From NCBI RefSeq assembly GCF_018603905.1, contig NZ_JAHFZZ010000028.1:1-64000 (forward strand): 64,000 nt of DNA, given 5' to 3'. Numbering within the stretch: position 1 is the stretch's first letter; each line of letters begins with the position of its first letter. Positions 49,178 through 58,645 of the stretch are shown here, piece after piece. The stretch is from Nonomuraea sp. NEAU-A123. Lineage in GTDB: Bacteria; Actinomycetota; Actinomycetes; Streptosporangiales; Streptosporangiaceae. The notes under the pieces were generated by a model, which saw only the letters and a program-made list of their open reading frames with translations, was not told where the DNA came from and did not search any database. Position numbers and translations under genes: made by a program.

Positions 49178-50245
49178 ATGACGTCCCTACGGATCAGCCT
49201 GGGGTACGAGCTGGAGGTCCGCGGGCGCTCCCGCGAGGTCGAACAACAGGCGTTCCAGAACGTGATCGACCAGGTCGTGCTCGGCGACCGGCTCGGCTTC
49301 GACACCGCCTGGTTCGTCGAACACCACTTCACCCGAGGGTTCTCCCACTCCTCCGCACCCGATCTGGTGCTGGCCGCGATCTCCCAGCGGACCGAGCGGA
49401 TCCATCTCGGGCTGGGCGTGGTGCTGCTGCCGTTCCAGTCGCCTATCCGTACGGCGGAGCGGGTCGCCACCCTTGACGTGCTGAGCGGCGGGCGGGTGGA
49501 GTTCGGCACCGGGCGAGGGGCCTCGCCCCTGGAGTACCAGGCGTTCCAGCGGCCGTTCGAGAAGTCGCGGCAGATCTGGGAGGACTCGCTGGAGGCGACA
49601 CTGGCCATCTGGCGGGCCGACGGGGAGCCGGTCAGCCGGTCGAACGAGTTCTTCGAGATCCCGGACGTGGCGGTCTACCCGCGCCCGGTGCAGCAGCCGC
49701 ACCCGCCGGTCTGGGTGGCCTCGACATCGCTGGAGGGCTACCTGGCGGCGGCCGACCACGGCTACAACCTGCTCGGCATGACGATGGTCAAGGGCATCGA
49801 CGACGTGGCCGCCGACATCGCCCAGTACCGCGAACGCCTGGCCGCGGCCGGGTTCGACCCCGCCTCGCGCCGGGTCGCGCTGATGATCCCCTGGTTCGTC
49901 GCGCCCACCCGCGACGAGGCCAACGAGACGGCCGCCGACGCCGTCCTGTGGTACATCCGCCGCCAGGTCAACCTCGTCACCCCACCGGACTACTACGACG
50001 CGCGGCACGCCACCCATCGGGTTCTCGGCCAGCTCGCGGCCGGGATGCCGCCCGAGGAGGCGATGGCGACGCTGCGGGAGCACCTGATGGTCGTGGTGGA
50101 CGACGTGGCGGGCTCGCGCAAGGCCCTGGCCAGGATCGCGGAGGCCGGGGCGACGGACCTGATCATCCAGGCGCAGGTGGGCGGGCTGGCGCACGACCGG
50201 GTGTGCGAGGCGATGACGCTGTTCATGACCGAGGTGGCCAAGTGA
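49178..50245 (+). CDS. Luciferase-like (LLM) flavin-dependent monooxygenase
   Basis: The ATG at 49178 follows GGAGG and starts MTSLRISLGYELEVRGRS; 355 residues fit the LLM family. The barrel has TAWFVEHHFTRGFSHSSAPDLVLAAISQRTERIHLGLGVVLLPFQSPIRTAERVATLDVLSGGRVEFGTGRG and VWVASTSLEGYLAAADHGYNLLG. LLM enzymes use reduced flavin from a separate reductase; the flavin reductase at 60398 could supply it. It overlaps the following PaaK-like gene by 4 bp. The substrate is unknown. Confidence 0.88.
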   Translation: MTSLRISLGYELEVRGRSREVEQQAFQNVIDQVVLGDRLGFDTAWFVEHHFTRGFSHSSAPDLVLAAISQRTERIHLGLGVVLLPFQSPIRTAERVATLDVLSGGRVEFGTGRGASPLEYQAFQRPFEKSRQIWEDSLEATLAIWRADGEPVSRSNEFFEIPDVAVYPRPVQQPHPPVWVASTSLEGYLAAADHGYNLLGMTMVKGIDDVAADIAQYRERLAAAGFDPASRRVALMIPWFVAPTRDEANETAADAVLWYIRRQVNLVTPPDYYDARHATHRVLGQLAAGMPPEEAMATLREHLMVVVDDVAGSRKALARIAEAGATDLIIQAQVGGLAHDRVCEAMTLFMTEVAK

Positions 50246-51342
50246 CCGCCGCGCGGTGGCTGACGCGGGACGATCTCCGGGCGGGCGCGCGGTCCGCGAC
50301 GGGGCTGCTGCTGGTCGCTCCCGACGCCTCCAGCGCCTTCCCGCTGGGGTCCGGCGACCGTGCGGAGGCGGAGGGGCTGACCGGGGCCGCGCTGCGGGCG
50401 GTGGGCGTGGACGGGCGCGACCGGGTCGTGGTGGCGCTGGCCGAACCGATGGGCGCCCTCTGGGCCGCCGCGGCGGCGGACGTGGCGTCGGCGGCGGCCT
50501 CCGTGGGGCCGCGCGGCCGCATGCGGCTGATCCACGCGCTGTCCGCCCTGGGAGCCACCACGCTGGTCGCCACCCCGACGGGCGCGATGGACCTGCTGGC
50601 CAGGCTGCACCTGGAGTTCCTCCTCGACCCGCTTGAGCTGGGGCTGCGGCACATCGTCCTGACCGGGGAGATCGCCTCCAAGCGGACGCTCCGCCACCTG
50701 GCGGGCGAGTTCGACGCCCACGTGACCGAGGTGTACGCCAACCCCTTCAGCGGCGGCGCCCTGGCCTGGCGGGCTGCGGAGAACGACCCGCTCACTCCGC
50801 TGGCGGACGGCGTGCTGCACCTGGCCTCGCTGACCAAGGACGTGCTGCGGCACTCGGAGCCGTCCGGGGTGGCCGAGTTGGTGATCACCCCTCACGGTCA
50901 CTCGGCGCTCGGCGACGCCGTCCTGCGTACCGGCCAGGTGGTGCGCGCCGACTCGCCCGCGTCCGGCGACGCGCGAGCCGGTGAGCCCGGATTGCCCGCT
51001 CCCGCGCACACGGTCGGCGAGTACGTGCTGGTCCGGGGCGTGTGGCTGTCGCTGCCGCGGATCGACAAGGCCCTGGCCAAGATCGACGGCGTGTCCCGAT
51101 GGGAGCTGTCGATCAGCCGGCCGGGCACGCTCGACGCCGCGGTGCTCACGGTCACGTTCAGCAGGGAGAGCCTGGTACGCAACCCGATGTGGCGGGGGCG
51201 GATCCAGCAGGCGATCCAGGGGCTGACCCCGATCTCGATCGGCGTGGAGATCGCACCGGACATCGCCGAGGCGCCGGGCCCCGGCGTGCTGACCGACCTG
51301 CGCGGCCACCACCTGGGCCGCGACCGGGCGCTGATCGTGTAG
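50242..51342 (+). CDS. PaaK-like acyl-CoA ligase family protein lacking the P-loop
   Basis: The GTG at 50242 overlaps the LLM stop and gives 366 residues. The C-terminal third matches the PaaK C-terminal domain: GEYVLVRGVWLSLPRIDKALAKIDGVSRWELSI, then GLTPISIGVEIAPDIAEAPGPGVLTDLRGH. The N-terminal part has the PaaK-type ATTLVATPTGAMDLL and VLTGEIAS but no S/T-G-T-T-G adenylation loop, and the chain is about 70 residues short. It is either a degenerate ligase or a helper of the acyl-CoA synthetase that follows 14 bp later. Confidence 0.6.
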   Translation: MTAARWLTRDDLRAGARSATGLLLVAPDASSAFPLGSGDRAEAEGLTGAALRAVGVDGRDRVVVALAEPMGALWAAAAADVASAAASVGPRGRMRLIHALSALGATTLVATPTGAMDLLARLHLEFLLDPLELGLRHIVLTGEIASKRTLRHLAGEFDAHVTEVYANPFSGGALAWRAAENDPLTPLADGVLHLASLTKDVLRHSEPSGVAELVITPHGHSALGDAVLRTGQVVRADSPASGDARAGEPGLPAPAHTVGEYVLVRGVWLSLPRIDKALAKIDGVSRWELSISRPGTLDAAVLTVTFSRESLVRNPMWRGRIQQAIQGLTPISIGVEIAPDIAEAPGPGVLTDLRGHHLGRDRALIV

Positions 51343-51356
51343 CCGGGGGCGCACCG

Positions 51357-52886
51357 ATGGGACCGATGCCGGACTGGGGGACGCTCCCCCGCATGCTTCG
51401 CGACCAGGCGGACCGCCACCCGGACGCGGTCGTGATCGTCGACGGCGGCACGCGCGTGACCATGGCGGAGCTCCGCGCCGGAGCCGCCCGCGTGGCACAC
51501 GGGCTCATCGAGCTCGGTGTCCGGCCGGGTGACCGGGTGGCCATGTGGGGCGTCAACGACCCGTACTGGGTGACGCACGCCTTCGGCATCTGGGACGCCG
51601 GTGCGGTGATCGTGCCGCTCTCCTCGCGCGCCAAGGGCCTGGAGGCGGCGGCGATGATCGCGAAGACCGGCGCCGAGGTCCTGGTCACGGGCGAGGGCCC
51701 ACCCGGCGTCGTACTCGCCGACCTCCTGCCGCCGGGCACCGGCCCGCGTCACGTGCTGGGCGCGCGCCTCCTCACGGAGCCCGCGGGCATCGATCAGGCC
51801 GTCGAGGAGCGGGCGCTGGCCGTACGTCCAGACGATCTGTGCGAGATCATGTCCACCTCCGGCACCACCGGCACCCCCAAGGGCGTGATGCTGGACCACG
51901 CCCAGGTCCTGCGCGGCTACTGGGACTGGTCCGAGATCGTCACCCTGGACGAGAACGACCGCTATCCGGTGATCGCCCCGTTCAGCCACGGTTTCGGGCT
52001 CAACGCCGGGCTGATCGCCTGCGTGCTCCGGCGGGCGACCATGATGCCGATCAGGATCTTCACCCCCGACGCCCTGATGTCGCTGATCTCGGATGGCCGG
52101 GTGAGCATCCTGGCGGGCCCGCCGACGCTGTTCCACCGGCTGCTCGACGAGCTGGACCGCGCCGACTGGGACGTCTCGTCGCTGCGCGTGGCCATCTGCG
52201 GCGCCGCCGCCGTGCCCGCCGCGCTGATCACCCGGCTGGTCGAACGGGTCGGGCTGGAACGGATGATCAACGCGTACGGCCTGATGGAGGGCACCGTCGT
52301 CTCCATGACCAGGGCCGGCGACCCGATCGAGGTGATCGCCGCGACCACCGGCCGGGCGGTGCCGGGGATCGAGGTGCGGATCGTCGACGACGAGGGCAAG
52401 GAGGTCGCCGCCGGGGAGCGGGGCGAGATCCTGCAGCGCGGGTACGGGGTCATGCGCGGCTATTGGGAGGAGCCCGGCAAGACCGCCGAGGTCGTCGATC
52501 CGGACGGCTGGCTGCACACGGGCGACATCGGCGTGCTCGATCCGGCGGGCAATCTCGCCATCGTGGACCGCAAGAAGGAGCTCTACATCGTCAACGGCTT
52601 CAACGTCTCGCCCGCCGAGGTGGAGTCGCTGCTGCTGCGTGAGGGCTCGCTGGCGCAGGCGGCCGTGATCGGCGTGCCCGACCCGACCACGGGCGAGGCG
52701 GGCTGGGCGTACGTGGTGCCCAGAGCGGGTATGACGGTCGATCCGGGCACGCTGCTCGGCTGGGCGAAGGACAACATGTCCAACTACAAGGTGCCGAAGC
52801 GGATCATCGTGGTCGAGGCGCTGCCCGCCAACGCCAACGGCAAGATCGACAAGATGGTCCTCCGCGCCCGCGCGTCCGGGTCGTGA
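51357..52886 (+). CDS. Acyl-CoA synthetase (AMP-forming)
   Basis: The ATG at 51357 (MGPMPDWGTLPRMLRDQADRHPDAV) gives 509 residues. The adenylation motifs are intact: MSTSGTTGTPKGVMLDH, the YGLMEGT region, DGWLHTGDIGVLD, and the C-terminal lysine in LPANANGKIDKMVLR. It activates a carboxylic acid to its CoA ester. It is third in the operon with the LLM and PaaK-like genes. The substrate is not known; the operators suggest a cyclic or steroid-like acid. Confidence 0.9.
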   Translation: MGPMPDWGTLPRMLRDQADRHPDAVVIVDGGTRVTMAELRAGAARVAHGLIELGVRPGDRVAMWGVNDPYWVTHAFGIWDAGAVIVPLSSRAKGLEAAAMIAKTGAEVLVTGEGPPGVVLADLLPPGTGPRHVLGARLLTEPAGIDQAVEERALAVRPDDLCEIMSTSGTTGTPKGVMLDHAQVLRGYWDWSEIVTLDENDRYPVIAPFSHGFGLNAGLIACVLRRATMMPIRIFTPDALMSLISDGRVSILAGPPTLFHRLLDELDRADWDVSSLRVAICGAAAVPAALITRLVERVGLERMINAYGLMEGTVVSMTRAGDPIEVIAATTGRAVPGIEVRIVDDEGKEVAAGERGEILQRGYGVMRGYWEEPGKTAEVVDPDGWLHTGDIGVLDPAGNLAIVDRKKELYIVNGFNVSPAEVESLLLREGSLAQAAVIGVPDPTTGEAGWAYVVPRAGMTVDPGTLLGWAKDNMSNYKVPKRIIVVEALPANANGKIDKMVLRARASGS

Positions 52887-53022
52887 AACGCCGAGGGCCA
52901 CCCCATTCGCGAAAGATGGGTTCATTCGTACCGGCGATCGGGGATACATCGATCACAGTGCCTGGTTGAATCTGGTGGGACGCAAGCCCGTGTAACAGAA
53001 TCGCCCACATAGAGGAGGCAGC

Positions 53023-54324
53023 GTGACGTTGCGCGTGGCGGTCATCGGGTCGGGCCCTGCCGGTATCTACACGGCCGAGGCCCTGGTCAAACAGGCGCAG
53101 GAGGACGTGCGGGTCGACGTCATCGAGCGGCTGCCCACGCCGTACGGGCTCGTCAGATACGGCGTCGCGCCCGATCACACGTCGATCAAGTCGATCGCCA
53201 ACTACCTCCGCCGGGTGCTCGAGCTCCCCGAGGTCCGCTTCCTCGGCGGCGTCACGCTCGGCGCGCACCTGTCGGTCGAGGACCTGCTGAGCTGCTACGA
53301 CGCGGTCGTCTACGCCACGGGCGCGATGGTCGACAGGAAGCTCGGCATCCCGGGCGAGGACCTGCCGGGCAGCGTGGCCGCCACCGACTTCGTCAACTGG
53401 TACTGCGGCCATCCCGACGTCTCCGCCTCCATGTTCACCCTCGACAGCCCCGAGGTCGCGGTCATCGGCGTCGGGAACGTGGCCGTCGACGTCGTACGCG
53501 TGCTGGCCAAGACCGCCGACGAGCTCAGCTCCACGGACGTGCCGCACGACGTGCTCGAACGTCTGGGCGCCAGCCAGGTCAAGGCGATCCACATGATCGG
53601 CCGCCGTGGCCCGGAGCACGCCAAGTTCACGCTGAAGGAGCTGCGGGAGCTCGGCGAGCTGGCGAACGCCGACGTCTGCGTCCGCGACGACGAGGCCGTC
53701 GTCCTGGGCGGCGACTTCCCTCGGCAGATCCGCGGCAACATCGACGTTCTGCAGTCCTGGGCGACCCGCGCCCCCGTCGGCCGCCCGCGCCGCCTCGACG
53801 TGCGCTTCTGGCTGCGCCCGGTGGAGATCCTCGGCACGGACCGGGTGGAGGGGCTGCGGCTCGAACGCACCCGGCTGTCCGAGGAGGGCCGGGTGGTGGG
53901 CACGGGCGAGTTCGAGACGCTTCCGGTGGGCATGGTGCTGCGCTCGGTCGGCTACCAGAGCGTCCCGCTGCCGGGGGTGCCGTTCGACGAACGGTCGATG
54001 ACCGTGCCCAACGAGGCCGGACGGGTCCACGACCGCGAGTACGTGGCGGGCTGGCTCAAGCGCGGCCCCACCGGCGTGATCGGCACCAACAAGTCGGACG
54101 CGGCGGAGACGGTCCGCACGCTGCTGTCCGACCTGACGGGCCAGGATCGGATACAGTCGGCGCCCATCGACGCGCTGCTGACCGAACGGGGTGTACGGCC
54201 GGTGACATACGACGAATGGCTGGCCATCGAGGCGGCGGAGGGCGCGCTGGCCAAGTCGCTGGGCCGGGGCGAACGCGTCAAGCTCGCCGGCCTGGAGGCC
54301 ATGCTGCGGGCCTGCCGGCCCTGA
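53023..54324 (+). CDS. Ferredoxin/adrenodoxin-NADP reductase (FprA-like)
   Basis: The GTG at 53023 follows GAGGAGG and starts VTLRVAVIGSGPAGIYTAEALVKQ, the FAD-binding GxGxxG motif. The 433-residue protein also has the NADP motif VIGVGNVAVDVVRVL, IGRRGPEHAKFTLKELREL, and the C-terminal GVIGTNKSDAAETV. It belongs to the FprA/adrenodoxin reductase group and can feed electrons to ferredoxins of P450s or other oxygenases. The 136-bp leader 52887-53022 holds no operator that I can assign. Confidence 0.93.
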   Translation: MTLRVAVIGSGPAGIYTAEALVKQAQEDVRVDVIERLPTPYGLVRYGVAPDHTSIKSIANYLRRVLELPEVRFLGGVTLGAHLSVEDLLSCYDAVVYATGAMVDRKLGIPGEDLPGSVAATDFVNWYCGHPDVSASMFTLDSPEVAVIGVGNVAVDVVRVLAKTADELSSTDVPHDVLERLGASQVKAIHMIGRRGPEHAKFTLKELRELGELANADVCVRDDEAVVLGGDFPRQIRGNIDVLQSWATRAPVGRPRRLDVRFWLRPVEILGTDRVEGLRLERTRLSEEGRVVGTGEFETLPVGMVLRSVGYQSVPLPGVPFDERSMTVPNEAGRVHDREYVAGWLKRGPTGVIGTNKSDAAETVRTLLSDLTGQDRIQSAPIDALLTERGVRPVTYDEWLAIEAAEGALAKSLGRGERVKLAGLEAMLRACRP

Positions 54325-54340
54325 GAGCGGACGCGTCACA

Positions 54341-55492
54341 GTGAGAGACCACTCCCTTCCCGGATTCGAGGAAGCCCACCGGGTCCAGCGGGCCCGCTAT
54401 CCGGCCGCCGAGCCGGGCTGGCAGCCGGTGCACACCGTCTACGTCCCCGCCGACCGGCTGTCGCCGAGCACGGTCGTGGGATGGCGCGCGCAGGCGCTGG
54501 ACCTGGTCAAGGAGCACCTGAGCGGCCCCGATGAGCTGGCCGCCGTGTTCGGGCTGCCCGACGCGCTCGCGCGGGACGTACACGAAAGAGTGCTGCGAAA
54601 GCTCGCCCACGAGCCGGTCGAGGACCTGCGGATCGACTTCGAGGACGGGTACGGCGGGCGGCCCGGCGATGAGGACGGCCACGTCGATCAGGCCGTCGAG
54701 GCCGTGGCCGTGATGCGGGCCGCCGGAGGGCTGCCGCGGCGGTGGGGGCTGCGGGTCAAGTCGTTCGCCGACGGGGATCCCGGGCGGTCGGTGCGGACGC
54801 TCGACGGGTTCGTCACCGGGGTCGTCGAACGGGTGGGCGAGTTGCCCACCGGGTTCGTGGTCACCTTCCCGAAGGTCCTCATGGAGGCGTACCTGGGGCA
54901 GTTCTGCGGCTTCCTGGAGCGGCTCGAGAGGGAGCTGGACGTCGAGCTGCGGTTCGAGATCCAGGTCGAGGCGCCGCAGACCGTGCTGTTCCTGCGCGGA
55001 GAGCTGGCCGAGTCGTTCGGGGGGCGGCTGGCGGGCGCGCACTTCGGGGTGTTCGACTACACGGCGGCGCTCGGGCTGCCGCCGCACGAGCAGCGGCTCG
55101 ACCATCCGGCCTGCGACCACGCGCGGCACGTGATGCAGACGGCGTTCGCGGGCACCGGGGTCGAGCTCTCCGACGGGTCGCTGGCCGCCGCCCCCGCCTC
55201 CGGGTCGGCCGAGGACGTGCACGCGCTGTGGCGGCGGCATGCCGAGCTCGTCAGGCACTCGCTGGGGCATGGGTTCTACCAGGGCTGGGACATGCATCCC
55301 TCACACCTGGTGAGCCGGTTCGCCACGGTTTACGCCTTCTATCTGGCGCGCTACGACTCCTACCGGGACCGGGTGCGGGCCTGGGAGGAGCGGCGCGCGG
55401 CCGGGGGCGGCGTCATGGACGAGCCCGCCACGATCAAGACGCTCGCCGCCGCGCTCCGCCGCGCCGACGCAGCGCTCACGCTCCCAGACTGA
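54341..55492 (+). CDS. DUF6986 / HpcH-aldolase-like protein
   Basis: The GTG at 54341 gives 383 residues. It resembles the citrate lyase/HpcH aldolase superfamily: VEDLRIDFEDGYGGRPGDEDGHVDQAVEAV holds acidic metal ligands, FEIQVEAPQTVLFLRGELAE is the typical Glu-bearing segment, and LAGAHFGVFDYTAALGLPPHEQ follows. It ends with GFYQGWDMHPSHLVSRFATVYAFYLARYDSYRDR. Such enzymes cleave or join CoA or keto acids; the reaction is unknown. It follows the reductase gene with a 16-bp gap. Confidence 0.7.
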   Translation: MRDHSLPGFEEAHRVQRARYPAAEPGWQPVHTVYVPADRLSPSTVVGWRAQALDLVKEHLSGPDELAAVFGLPDALARDVHERVLRKLAHEPVEDLRIDFEDGYGGRPGDEDGHVDQAVEAVAVMRAAGGLPRRWGLRVKSFADGDPGRSVRTLDGFVTGVVERVGELPTGFVVTFPKVLMEAYLGQFCGFLERLERELDVELRFEIQVEAPQTVLFLRGELAESFGGRLAGAHFGVFDYTAALGLPPHEQRLDHPACDHARHVMQTAFAGTGVELSDGSLAAAPASGSAEDVHALWRRHAELVRHSLGHGFYQGWDMHPSHLVSRFATVYAFYLARYDSYRDRVRAWEERRAAGGGVMDEPATIKTLAAALRRADAALTLPD

Positions 55493-55509
55493 GGGCAGTT
55501 GTGCTGGGG

Positions 55510-56190
55510 TCAGTCGCGGTCGACGAGGGTGCGCCACTGGCGGACGCGGCGCTGGTCGACCGGCATGGACCAGTTCTCCCGTACGGCCGAGCCCACGTGG
55601 AACGCGCGGATGCCGTAGTCCAGCAGCGACGGCACGTAGGCGGGCTTGAGCCCGCCGCCCGCCAGGATGATGGAGCCGTCGCCCGCGTCGGCCCGGCTCT
55701 TGAGCACCGGCAGCCCGGAGCGCACCCCGGCGGGCGAGCCCGCCGTGAGCACCGTGGCCAGGTTGGGCAGCAGCCGTACCGCCCGCCACGACGCCTGGAC
55801 GTCGGCCGCGTGGTCGACGGCCCGGTGGAAGGTCCACGGCAGCGGCGACGCCGCGTGGATCAGCGCCTCGGTGGCCACCAGGTCGACGGCGCCCGCGTCG
55901 TCGAGGAAGCCGAACACGAATCCCGCCGCACCCGCCTGCGCCAGCGCCTTGACGTCGAGGCGGAGCCGGTCGAGCACCTCGGGGCCGGCGGTGAAGCTCG
56001 CATCGCAGCGCAGCATCACCATCTGGGGCAGCGGGCACTCCGCGGCGATCGCGGCGACCGTCTCCGGCGCAGGGGTCAGCCCGTCGGCACCCATGTCGGC
56101 GACGACCTCCAGACGGTCGGCTCCGCCCTGCTCAGCGGCCACGGCGTCGCGCACGTTCAGCGCGATCACCTCTAGGAGGGATCCGGTCAT
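55510..56190 (-). CDS. cutC: CutC family protein
   Basis: The ATG at 56190 (MTGSLLEVIALNVRDAVAAEQGGADRLEVV) gives 226 residues; a longer frame upstream holds no CutC sequence. CutC hallmarks are LTPAPETVAAIAAECPLPQMVMLRCDASF, GFVFGFLDDAGAVD, and PWTFHRAVDHAADV. CutC was linked to copper tolerance, but its enzyme role is unsettled. The start lies 10 bp after TATAAC, so the mRNA leader is very short. It is convergent with the DUF6986 gene. Confidence 0.9.
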   Translation of the reverse strand: MTGSLLEVIALNVRDAVAAEQGGADRLEVVADMGADGLTPAPETVAAIAAECPLPQMVMLRCDASFTAGPEVLDRLRLDVKALAQAGAAGFVFGFLDDAGAVDLVATEALIHAASPLPWTFHRAVDHAADVQASWRAVRLLPNLATVLTAGSPAGVRSGLPVLKSRADAGDGSIILAGGGLKPAYVPSLLDYGIRAFHVGSAVRENWSMPVDQRRVRQWRTLVDRD

Positions 56191-56312
56191 GCTGGAGAGG
56201 TTATATGGTGCTCTGCCCATTTCCGTGGGTGAAGGGGGATAAAAATCCCCACCGGCCGTGCCCCACTGGGGGAAGCAGGGCACAGTCGTACCGGCAGGTG
56301 CCGATCAGGTGC

Positions 56313-56915
56313 TCAGACGCCGATCAACTCGGCGACCGTGAGATCGCGGAACGCCGTCGTCGCGGCCTCCTCCGCGGGCCGCTCGAAGAGGGCGCCCGAG
56401 GAGCGGTGCGGCAGATCGACCGTACGCAGGTGCCGGAAGCCGCGCCGCCGGTAGTAGTCCTGCAACTGCGGGTTGTTCTTGGCGCAGTCGAGCCGGAGCA
56501 ACCGCGACCCGGAGGCGTGCGCCATGGAGCCCGCCCAGTCCAGCAGGGCGTCCCCGAGGCCGAAGCCCGACCAGGGCCGGGCGACGGCGAGCTTGTGCAC
56601 GTACAGCGCGGCGCCCGGGTCGTCGGCCAGGCGCCAGAACTCCGGGTCGGCGTGGTCGTCGATGGCGATCGTGGCGACGGGCGGGGCCTCGTCATCCAGC
56701 TCGAGGTACCGGAGCTCGTCGTCCACGAGGTAGAGCACCCGCTCGGCGATGAGTGGCTCGATCCGCTCGGGCCCGAAGCCTCCCCGGGGCCACTGCCGCA
56801 CTCCCCGGGAGTGCAGCCATTCGGACGTGTCGGCGAGGAGGGTCAGGACGCCCGGGAGATCGGCGGCGTCGGCGCGGCGGAGAGCGAGCGGATGGAGCAG
56901 GGTGTTCGAATGCAC
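56313..56915 (-). CDS. GNAT N-acetyltransferase
   Basis: The 200-residue protein has the GNAT pattern ALYVHKLAVARPWSGFGLGDALLDWAGSMAHASGSRLLRLDCAKNNPQLQDYYRRRGFRHL, with the acetyl-CoA loop WSGFGLG. It starts MHSNTLLHPLALRRADAADL. Substrate is unknown. It stands alone, 122 bp after cutC on the same strand. Confidence 0.85.
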   Translation of the reverse strand: MHSNTLLHPLALRRADAADLPGVLTLLADTSEWLHSRGVRQWPRGGFGPERIEPLIAERVLYLVDDELRYLELDDEAPPVATIAIDDHADPEFWRLADDPGAALYVHKLAVARPWSGFGLGDALLDWAGSMAHASGSRLLRLDCAKNNPQLQDYYRRRGFRHLRTVDLPHRSSGALFERPAEEAATTAFRDLTVAELIGV

Positions 56916-57028
56916 GGTTCAGCCCTTCATAACATCGGGTGTCCATGCGAACACAGAACGTGATCACAGGAGCGCGCGCTGGCTCGCACGGGGGGTTTGA
57001 GGCGACATCTATCGAGAAATCGCGCATC

Positions 57029-57051
57029 AAGGGAGTGCGCAGGACTCCCTT
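57029..57051. terminator. Hairpin with T-tract after the GntR gene
   Basis: AAGGGAGT (57029-57036) pairs perfectly with ACTCCCTT (57044-57051) around a 7-base loop, with one more T after it on the plus strand. It lies between the GNAT start and the GntR stop, and probably ends the GntR transcript on the minus strand. Confidence 0.7.
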
Positions 57052-57113
57052 TGCCCAGCGAGGCGGGAGGCTCGTCTTAGGCGGCCGGTGGGATCACCCC
57101 CAACCGAGCTCGC

Positions 57114-57869
57114 TCAGCGGCTGTCGAGCTCGTATCTGATCAAGTGCTTGTCGGCGGGGAGCACCGACACCGCGACACGCACTGGCATGTCGCCGTTGTC
57201 GTAACCAACCCGGACGTAAACCATGACCGGTGTGCCGAGCTCCAACTGGAGACGCTCGGCTTCTTCCTGGTTGGGCATACGCGCCCAGATGTCGTCCACC
57301 ACCCGCACCTGCTCGTGTCCGAGCTCCTCCAGCACCCGGTTCGCCCCCCGCGGAATATCGCCCGGCCGGGCGATCTCCGTGCTGGCGACCAGGTCACGTG
57401 GAAAATAGGAATCATTGGTGTTGTACGGCTGGCCGTCGACGAACCGCAGGCGCCGCCGGACGACGGCCAGTTCCCCTTCGGCCAGCTCGAGCCGGCTGGC
57501 GATCTCCTCGACCGGAGAGACGGTCAAGACCTCTATGTACTGGCTGGGCGCACGACCTTCCTGCGTCACGGCGAAGGCGAAAGCCTCGCGTAGTTCGCCG
57601 GACGGTTGCGGCTCCAGCTCGCGCTGCGGATAGATCAGCAGCGGCCTACGGTCCCGGACGACCGTGCCACGCCGCGGGGTTCGCGTGACCAACCCTTCGT
57701 TGACCAGCTCCCCAAGGGCGAGTCGGACAGTGTTGCGACTCACCCCATGGTCTTCCATGAGCTGCGCCTCGGTCGGCAGCTGCGCCCCGGGGCCGAGTAC
57801 ACCGGAGTAGATGGCTCTCCTCAGCTCCGAGGCCACCAGCTGGTACAGGACCGACCTTGCCACTTTCAC
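57114..57869 (-). CDS. GntR-family regulator with UTRA domain
   Basis: The GTG at 57869 starts VKVARSVLYQLVASELRRAIYSGVLGPGAQLPTEAQLMEDHGVSRNTVRLALGELVNEGLVTRTPRRGTVV, a full GntR winged helix. The UTRA effector domain follows (about 85-245), with VVRRRLRFVDGQPYNTNDSYFPRDLV and VMVYVRVGYDNGDMPVRVAVSVLPAD. The 251-residue length is typical. It is divergent from the small gene at 58001. Confidence 0.88.
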   Translation of the reverse strand: MKVARSVLYQLVASELRRAIYSGVLGPGAQLPTEAQLMEDHGVSRNTVRLALGELVNEGLVTRTPRRGTVVRDRRPLLIYPQRELEPQPSGELREAFAFAVTQEGRAPSQYIEVLTVSPVEEIASRLELAEGELAVVRRRLRFVDGQPYNTNDSYFPRDLVASTEIARPGDIPRGANRVLEELGHEQVRVVDDIWARMPNQEEAERLQLELGTPVMVYVRVGYDNGDMPVRVAVSVLPADKHLIRYELDSR

Positions 57870-57874
57870 CCCTT

Positions 57875-57886
57875 TTGTTCCAACAA
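57875..57886. promoter_or_regulatory. TTGTT-CC-AACAA palindrome before the GntR gene
   Basis: The dyad lies 6 bp before the GTG of the GntR gene, and a similar GGTTCTAACAGG follows 20 bp further on. GntR regulators often bind such short AT-rich dyads near their own start, so autoregulation is likely. Confidence 0.4.
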
Positions 57887-58000
57887 TTTAGACGATCTGG
57901 TTCTAACAGGCCACAACCCCTTGACCGATGGCCATTGCCAGCCGCATCATCCATTCGTTGGTACAAATCCATCGAAAGGTCGGTGAGGGGGTGAGGGCCG

Positions 58001-58321
58001 GTGTTACCGGTCCACGCGGGTACGCCATACCTGCCCTGGCAAGACCCTCGTGAAGCAGCACGTTTACTGCGGTACGCGTTGCGTCACCAGAGCCACTGCC
58101 ACACCTACCAGAGCAATGGGAACGGCATGTCCGTGTTGACTGAGTTGACTGTGTGGAGCAAGGACGGTTCCTTCATCTGGAATGAGGAGGGCGCCACCGT
58201 CTCACATCCCATCGATGACCCCGTCGGTGCGGCCCAACGCATCGTCGACCACTACCAACATCCGGAGTCCTCGAAAGAGGGTCGCTCCCCCACGAACTCC
58301 GTGCGCGAACACTCGGCCTAG
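58001..58321 (+). CDS. Small hypothetical protein beside GntR
   Basis: The GTG at 58001 starts VLPVHAGTPYLPWQDPREAARLLRYALRHQSHCHTYQSNGNGMSVL and gives 106 residues. It has VWSKDGSFIWNEEGATVSHPIDDPVGAAQRIVDHYQ near the middle and no recognised family. The ribosome binding site is weak. The gene is divergent from the GntR regulator, and a strong hairpin follows the stop. Real coding seems likely from composition and context. Confidence 0.5.
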   Translation: MLPVHAGTPYLPWQDPREAARLLRYALRHQSHCHTYQSNGNGMSVLTELTVWSKDGSFIWNEEGATVSHPIDDPVGAAQRIVDHYQHPESSKEGRSPTNSVREHSA

Positions 58322-58409
58322 GACTCCATCCCTCGCCGGAGTCCTGGTGTCGCCGCACACGGGGCAGGAAGCGCGTCCTGGCGGGTCCCCCACGCCCGCC
58401 AGGGCGCGC
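58320..58409. terminator. Two hairpins after the small gene
   Basis: AGGACTCC/GGAGTCCT (58320-58327 with 58338-58345) overlaps the stop. A long stem at 58371-58385 with 58395-58409 has one G-T pair in 15 and a 9-base loop. Together they form a strong block. The rest of the gap 58410-58645 holds a GC-rich pairable stretch near 58510 but no gene. Confidence 0.75.
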
Positions 58410-58645
58410 ATTCCTCCTTTATCTCAAACATTTGCGGCGCTTCGCGCCTTTTACCGCCATTTTTCGCGCCTAGCCAGGCCCGGGCCATACGCCGACCCCG
58501 AGCGTGCCCCGCCCCGGAGGCGGGCGCCCGGCGTGCGTGGCCGGCCGCGGTGACGAGACCGCGAAACCGGCATTGGCTTTCAGGCCCATTGGTACCTATC
58601 GTTCCCGACTTGGTGGCGCCGCGAAGGATTTCCCGGGGATGCGTG

